Position numbers and translations under genes: made by a program. Positions 59,777 to 64,000 of a stretch of 64,000 nt of DNA are shown here, piece by piece. Below the pieces are notes generated by a model. It saw nothing but the letters and a program-made list of their open reading frames with translations. It was not told the origin of the DNA and ran no database searches. The DNA lies in NCBI RefSeq assembly GCF_900187605.1, contig NZ_FYEA01000001.1, forward strand, positions 434,001 to 498,000. Reading direction: 5' to 3'. This stretch comes from Pseudomonas sp. Irchel 3H7. GTDB taxonomy: Bacteria; Pseudomonadota; Gammaproteobacteria; Pseudomonadales; Pseudomonadaceae. Each line of letters begins with the position of its first letter. Within the stretch, counting starts at the first letter, position 1.

Positions 59777-60432
59777 TTCGCCAACAGAGAATCCTTCAAC
59801 TCATACAATCTTTTCATCTCTAGTATGCGCAGCTTAGCAAAATCCTTATAAATAGATTCATCATCATGCCCGAGAAGCTTAGAAGTTTCTAATAGCATTT
59901 TAGGATCTAATAGATCCGCAGCCACATCGACAATGTTCTTATGTATCCAGAATCCCTCACGCCATGGGCAAGTTGGCCCAACAGCTACCTGGTAAAGTTC
60001 TGGAAGCATCCTGTCTATGCAAGCAACTAACTCAGCTCTCACAAAATCAACTGCTTCAATTCGCTTTATCTCTGCCACGATGTCCCAGAAATCGGCGTCA
60101 ATGGCTGGCTTGTCTGGACTTTGAAACCAGGCTCTTATTATAAAAGATTTAGTTCGAAGCATTAACCGAAGCAATTCAGCTTGTGATCGCTTTAGAACTT
60201 CGATCGATTTGATCGCATCATTCTTCACCTCTCGCAACTTAACAACATTTCCGGCCACTGATATTTCTTGTACTTCCGGCGCAAAAACAACTATCCCACT
60301 GATGATTGTGAATACTACAACGAACGATACAAACTCAGTGCCACTCAGCTTTCCTGAGAGTAACAACCAAAGACCACCGCCACTTGCCAACACAAAAATA
60401 AAAAAGCCCGCGATAGCCAATTTTTTCCGCAT
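59773..60432 (-). CDS. Two-helix membrane protein, opposite-strand cargo
   Basis: 219 residues from the ATG at 60432 with GGAG seven bases upstream. Two N-terminal membrane helices (LAIAGFFIFVLASGGGLWLL and FVSFVVVFTIISGIVVFAPE) are followed by a long helical cytoplasmic domain. AT-rich and against the operon direction: another exclusion or conversion candidate. Confidence 0.72.
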   Translation of the reverse strand: MRKKLAIAGFFIFVLASGGGLWLLLSGKLSGTEFVSFVVVFTIISGIVVFAPEVQEISVAGNVVKLREVKNDAIKSIEVLKRSQAELLRLMLRTKSFIIRAWFQSPDKPAIDADFWDIVAEIKRIEAVDFVRAELVACIDRMLPELYQVAVGPTCPWREGFWIHKNIVDVAADLLDPKMLLETSKLLGHDDESIYKDFAKLRILEMKRLYELKDSLLAN

Positions 60433-60483
60433 GCGTCTTCTCCATTTCACCATCTAGTCACTATAGCGCTACAAGGATCCCGC

Positions 60484-60745
60484 ATGGAAATTACCTACGG
60501 CTCGGTCTGCTCCGGCATCGAAGCGGCAACGCTTGCATGGAAGCGGCTCGGCATGCGCGCCACCTGGTTCGCCGAGATCGAAGCCTTCCCCAGCGCGGTG
60601 CTGGCCCACCACTACCCGAACACGCAGAACCTCGGCGACATGACCAAACTCGGCGCCCAGGTGCTGGTCGGCATACGCGAAGGCCCTCGCCGATTCGCGC
60701 GGCGCCCTCACAATCAAATACGTGGAGCCTGCAGGTGCATTTGAA
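60484..60745 (+). pseudogene. Remnant of a DNA cytosine-5 methyltransferase
   Basis: The N-terminus is a good methyltransferase start (GSVCSGIEAATLAWKRLGM, AEIEAFPSAVLAHHYPNTQN, LGDMTK). After AQVLVG it jumps to a segment normally found beyond the catalytic loop. A base insertion (GGCCCTCGCC) then breaks the frame; read one frame over, the text continues GLADSRGALTIKYVE. The Pro-Cys catalytic motif is missing and the C-terminal half is gone. Confidence 0.8.
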
Positions 60746-60934
60746 TATGTTCGAACAGGGAGCGCGAGATCCCATCAGCGAGTGCCCGGGCGGGTAATGC
60801 TGCAAGGCGAGCGGCAAGAGCAAGAAGCGGTGCTTTTCTTTGGGAAGGGATTGGGAACTTCGACATGTGAAAGTTTTAGAGCCCTGCAAACTGCAAAGGC
60901 ACCGCCTCAAGCAGGGCATAAAACGCCATTCCAA
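60746..60934. other. Sequence after the broken methyltransferase
   Basis: About 190 bases with no confident gene. An open frame continues on + to 60994 but without family motifs. It probably contains scar sequence of the methyltransferase deletion. Confidence 0.4.
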
Positions 60935-61180
60935 CTATTTAATTTGCAGCTCGGGATCGCAATAAACTTCTTCAATTCTACCGCTTTCGCTTAAAAAAAT
61001 AGTAACTCGTCCCGGCTCAATCTCTTGAGTCACGACGTCACCTTGGCGTACTACACGGCACGCTCTACCGATCAGATCCTTAATCGAAATCGGTGCGTTG
61101 GATAGTGGAAATGGTACCGGTCGATAGTCCCATGGCCATGGCACGTCACCACCACCATCTCCACCACTATTTCCGCCCAT
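60935..61180 (-). CDS. I78-like protease-inhibitor-type protein
   Basis: 81 residues. The C-terminal half (CRVVRQGDVVTQEIEPGRVT then ESGRIEEVYCDPE) resembles the strand pattern and terminal Cys of I78 peptidase inhibitors. The N-terminus is Gly-rich without a signal peptide. Opposite to the operon. It might protect against a host or phage protease; weak call. Confidence 0.5.
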   Translation of the reverse strand: MGGNSGGDGGGDVPWPWDYRPVPFPLSNAPISIKDLIGRACRVVRQGDVVTQEIEPGRVTIFLSESGRIEEVYCDPELQIK

Positions 61181-61265
61181 AAGGCACCTCCTTTAATCGG
61201 CGTGATTGCCGAACCATAAGCAATAGTTCATCAAACTCCATCACGCCAGCCAGCGAGGATCCCCT

Positions 61266-63323
61266 ATGTCCGCACAACAGAAGAAACACCCCTTCGATTT
61301 CAAAACTCAATACGGACTCGGCTTCAGCACTCAGGACGATGAGATCGTTGTCGATTTCTTCTGTGGTGGTGGTGGCGCCGGTACCGGGCTGGAAATGGGA
61401 CTGGGTCGCGCGGTGAACGTGGCGAAGAACCACAGTCCGCAGGCGATCAGCATGCACACGATGAATCACCCGGGCGCGGTGCACTACACCACCGACGTGT
61501 TCGACGGTGATCCGGATACCGAGTGCGGCGGAAAGGCCGTCGGCTGGTTCCACATGTCGCCGGACTGCACGCACCACAGTCAGGCGGCCGGCGGTCAACC
61601 GCGCAAGCGCGAGATCCGGAACCTGTCGTGGATCGGGCTGAAGTGGGCCGGCAAGAAGAAGCCTCGCGTCATCAGTTTGGAGAACGTGAAACAGATCCTC
61701 CAGTGGGGGCCGCTGATCGCCAAGCGCTGCAAGTCGACTGGCCGGGTGATGAAGCTGGGCGGCTCCATTGCCGAGCCTGGCGAAGTCGTACCGGTTCACC
61801 AGCAGTTCCTTGTGCCTGACCCGAAACGCCGCGGGCAGACGTGGGCGGTTTTCGTCGCTGAGTTGCAGAAGCTTGGCTACAAGGTCGAATGGCGGGTCAT
61901 CAAGGCCTGCGACTTCGGTGCACCAACCAGCCGCGAGCGACTGTTCATGATCGCCCGTTGCGACGGACAGCCGATTGTATGGCCCGAGCCAACCCACGCG
62001 AAGAATCCGGCCAAGGGCCAAAAGAAGTGGCGCACCGCCGCGGAGTGCATCGACTGGACGATCCCGAGCAAAAGCATTTTCGACCGCCCGAAACCACTGG
62101 CACCCGCCACCCTGCGCCGAATCGCCAAGGGCATGAAGAAGTTCGTCATCGATGCTGCTGATCCATTTATTGTTCCGATCGCGAATTGGTCCGGCGAAAG
62201 CGTGCAGTCTGCAAATGAGCCATTGCGCACCGTGACGTCTTGGCCGCGCGGGGGATCGTTCGCTATGGCCAGCCCGATCATCGCCCCAGCCACGCACCAA
62301 GGTAGCGACCGGATCAACGACCCACACGCCCCGCTGCCTACGGTGACTTGCGCGAATCGCGGCGAGCTGACACTGATCAGCCCTACCCTGATTCAAACCG
62401 GTTATGGCGAGCGAGCTGGGCAAGAGCCTCGAGTGCCTGGCTTAGATCAACCGCTAGGAACAGTGGTTGCCGGTGGTGTGAAGCACGCACTCGCCGCGGC
62501 GCACCTGGTGAAGTTCCGGTTTGCGGACGAAGGAAAAGCGCTCGATGAGCCGCTGCCGACGATAACCAGCGGCGGCAACTACCAGCGCCCGGCCGGCGCC
62601 GCGCACGCCATGGGCATCTCTACGGTGTTCATGGCGCAGATGAATGGCGGATTCAACACCACCGACGCCAAGAGCATCGAGGACCCGATGACCACGGTGA
62701 CCAACACCGGAAGCCAGCAGCAGTTGGTGACGGCGAACCTGGTGCACTTGCGTGGCAACTGCGATGCCCGGGACGCCAGCGACCCGTTGCACACTATCAG
62801 CGCCGGCGGCACGCACCACGGTCTGGTTACCGCTTTCATGGAGCGCCAGTTCGGCGCCAGCGTTGGCCAGGGTGTGGACGAACCGGCGCCCACTATCACG
62901 GCCGGCGGTGGCGGGAAAAGCTCGTTGGTTGAGTTTCAGCTTTCGCCAGAGGTTGAAGCCGGTGCACTGCGTGTAGCGGCATTCCTGATCAGCTATTACG
63001 GCACCGAGAACGTGAGCGGCACTGGCGAACCAGCACCGACCATCACCACCAAAGATCGCCTGGGTCTGGTCACCGTGACGATCAAAGGCACGCCGTACGT
63101 GATCGTCGACATCTGCTTGCGGATGCTGCAACCCGTCGAACTGTACAAGGCTCAGGGCTTCCCGGCTGACTACATCATCAGCCACGGTGCCGACTGCAAG
63201 CCATTCACCAAAACACAACAGGTCCACATGTGCGGTAACAGCGTCAGCCCTCCCCCTATGGCGGCGCTCGCACGGGCCAACGATCCTTGGCGCGCAGTTG
63301 AGCGGCAAGCAGTGGCCGCCTGA
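61266..63323 (+). CDS. DNA cytosine-5 methyltransferase with internal repeats
   Basis: 685 residues. Motif I VDFFCGGGGAGTGLEMG; catalytic loop HMSPDCTHHSQAAGG (Pro-Asp-Cys rather than Pro-Cys-Gln); motif VI ISLENVKQI; motif VIII CDFGAPTSRERLFMIA; motif X MCGNSVSPPPMAALA. Between them (about 300-610) lie eight imperfect repeats of the form xEPxPTITxGG...LV. It methylates phage DNA, probably to evade host restriction; the target is unknown. Confidence 0.9.
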   Translation: MSAQQKKHPFDFKTQYGLGFSTQDDEIVVDFFCGGGGAGTGLEMGLGRAVNVAKNHSPQAISMHTMNHPGAVHYTTDVFDGDPDTECGGKAVGWFHMSPDCTHHSQAAGGQPRKREIRNLSWIGLKWAGKKKPRVISLENVKQILQWGPLIAKRCKSTGRVMKLGGSIAEPGEVVPVHQQFLVPDPKRRGQTWAVFVAELQKLGYKVEWRVIKACDFGAPTSRERLFMIARCDGQPIVWPEPTHAKNPAKGQKKWRTAAECIDWTIPSKSIFDRPKPLAPATLRRIAKGMKKFVIDAADPFIVPIANWSGESVQSANEPLRTVTSWPRGGSFAMASPIIAPATHQGSDRINDPHAPLPTVTCANRGELTLISPTLIQTGYGERAGQEPRVPGLDQPLGTVVAGGVKHALAAAHLVKFRFADEGKALDEPLPTITSGGNYQRPAGAAHAMGISTVFMAQMNGGFNTTDAKSIEDPMTTVTNTGSQQQLVTANLVHLRGNCDARDASDPLHTISAGGTHHGLVTAFMERQFGASVGQGVDEPAPTITAGGGGKSSLVEFQLSPEVEAGALRVAAFLISYYGTENVSGTGEPAPTITTKDRLGLVTVTIKGTPYVIVDICLRMLQPVELYKAQGFPADYIISHGADCKPFTKTQQVHMCGNSVSPPPMAALARANDPWRAVERQAVAA

Positions 63324-63711
63324 CTCACGCAAACAACACCAGCCAAGGCATCGTGTTGAGCCATTCGATTAGGTGGTACATCTGCTTCATCACTTGGTCG
63401 AGCAGCATTTGGCACAGAAGGTCTTTAAGAAATTGTTGTATGTAGGCTCCTTGGGTAACCGCAAAGCCAAGGAATTGGTTCCTTGGTCTATAGGTGGCCC
63501 AATTAACCAAATCCAGTCCCGCCATTCCTCTTGGGCTTTTTCCAACTACCCAACTCCACCGCCCGGGCATGATCGGGCGTAGGATGCCCCGGCTATCAGA
63601 AAATGCTCGACTACTCCGACATCTAATTCGACATGCTCGCCGGCCAAGACGAAGCCATTGTCTGCTTCTGCGTGATTGAATATTCTGAAGACAAAATCTG
63701 TGTTGTAGCAA
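63324..63711. other. Gap before the partial gene
   Basis: About 390 bases. Small frames on both strands lack ribosome sites or motifs. A frame on + from about 63628 reads MLAGQDEAIVCFCVIEYSED but overlaps the next gene antisense. Nothing firm is seen. Confidence 0.4.
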
Positions 63712-63999
63712 TCAGCGCCAAACACTTTTATCTCTTACTATTTCAAATTTTGAAAATGCCGGTCGGGCTTTAAACACTTCTACCATATTTAACTCTTCGC
63801 CCAAAGCATCGCGTATCGCTGCATTAGAATCTGGAAAATTGCACCCAGCGATGACCCGCTTAAGCTCTAGCTGCGCCCCAAACTTAGTGAAATACAAATC
63901 TCCTTCCTTTTCTGAAGACCGAAGTGATTTTAATAAGCGCATTTCTCGCTCATAGCTCCAACTCCGATGCTTCGTGCTAAAGAAACTCATTAGCCAGTT
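63712..63999 (-). CDS. DUF2971-like protein, C-terminal part (5' beyond window)
   Basis: The minus frame is open to the window edge (NWLMSFFSTKHRSWSYEREM), so the ATG at 63990 is probably internal. STKHRSWSYEREMRLL fits the DUF2971 signature (TK-x-WxYExE). DUF2971 proteins occur often near phage defence genes, but no activity is known. AT-rich, so likely cargo. Confidence 0.65.
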   Translation of the reverse strand, partial: NWLMSFFSTKHRSWSYEREMRLLKSLRSSEKEGDLYFTKFGAQLELKRVIAGCNFPDSNAAIRDALGEELNMVEVFKARPAFSKFEIVRDKSVWR

Positions 64000-64000
64000 A

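Larger units (their letters stand above)
14440..64000. mobile_element. Lambda-like siphovirus prophage (one end outside the window)
   Basis: Starts at the tRNA-Pro fragment and contains a full set of lysis, tail, head, packaging, replication, immunity and recombination genes in lambda-like order. No integrase is present in the window, so it continues to the right. Lambda J, I, K, L, M, H, G/T, V, U, Z, NinB, NinG, cro and cI counterparts are recognisable. Confidence 0.95.

Noticed and set aside
1-64000. Search for CRISPR arrays, rRNA and complete tRNA genes
   Set aside because: None seen; only the tRNA-Pro 3' half is present.

Overview
The window is a Pseudomonas chromosome segment (fluorescens-group type) carrying most of a lambda-like tailed prophage. 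The assignment to Pseudomonas rests on the GC-rich codon use, a typical Pseudomonas REP doublet at 1126-1211, and host gene families common in that genus. Nothing was run against a database; all family calls are by eye.

Host part (1-14.4 kb): the C-terminal TPR half of a large regulator, a winged-helix/ATPase regulator, a GlxA-type AraC regulator, a pirin, a small membrane protein, a LysR regulator divergent from an MFS exporter, a quinone oxidoreductase, an alpha/beta hydrolase, an ABC exporter, a VOC protein and two small secreted proteins. A short AT-rich stretch (13.2-14.4 kb) follows, with a frameshifted micro-membrane gene and a possible LecA-like lectin.

The prophage begins at the 3' half of a tRNA-Pro(GGG) gene (14440-14489). 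Its other end, with the integrase and the restored tRNA, must lie beyond 64 kb. The map is lambda-like. The immunity region (50.2-52.6 kb) has cro and cI divergent around three operators, and two more operators 2.1 kb away. Leftward from cro run a CII-like regulator, Rha, a replication initiator with iterons inside its gene, a probable helicase-loader gene, NinB, NinG and a Q-position gene followed by a promoter-terminator pair. The late genes continue leftward: holin, metallopeptidase, terminase, portal, minor head protein, scaffold, capsid, connectors, tail tube, frameshifted tail chaperone, tape measure, tail tip M-L-K-I-J, fibres, endolysin and nested Rz/Rz1. Rightward from the second operator pair runs a lambda left-arm equivalent: a structured leader with a boxA, a 51-residue basic ORF, small genes, RecT, a YqaJ-type exonuclease, a duplicated gene with one broken copy, a decayed cytosine methyltransferase and an intact repeat-rich one.

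Cargo genes (morons) sit on the opposite strand or between their own terminators throughout. Examples are a lipoprotein and a secreted protein inside the tail module, a gene between scaffold and minor head protein, and a two-gene cassette directly behind cI whose membrane protein resembles a host gene at 4917-5381. The best candidates for undescribed biology are that cI-linked cassette, the boxA leader with its Arg-rich ORF, and a 13-10-13 inverted repeat shared by rha and the duplicated gene.
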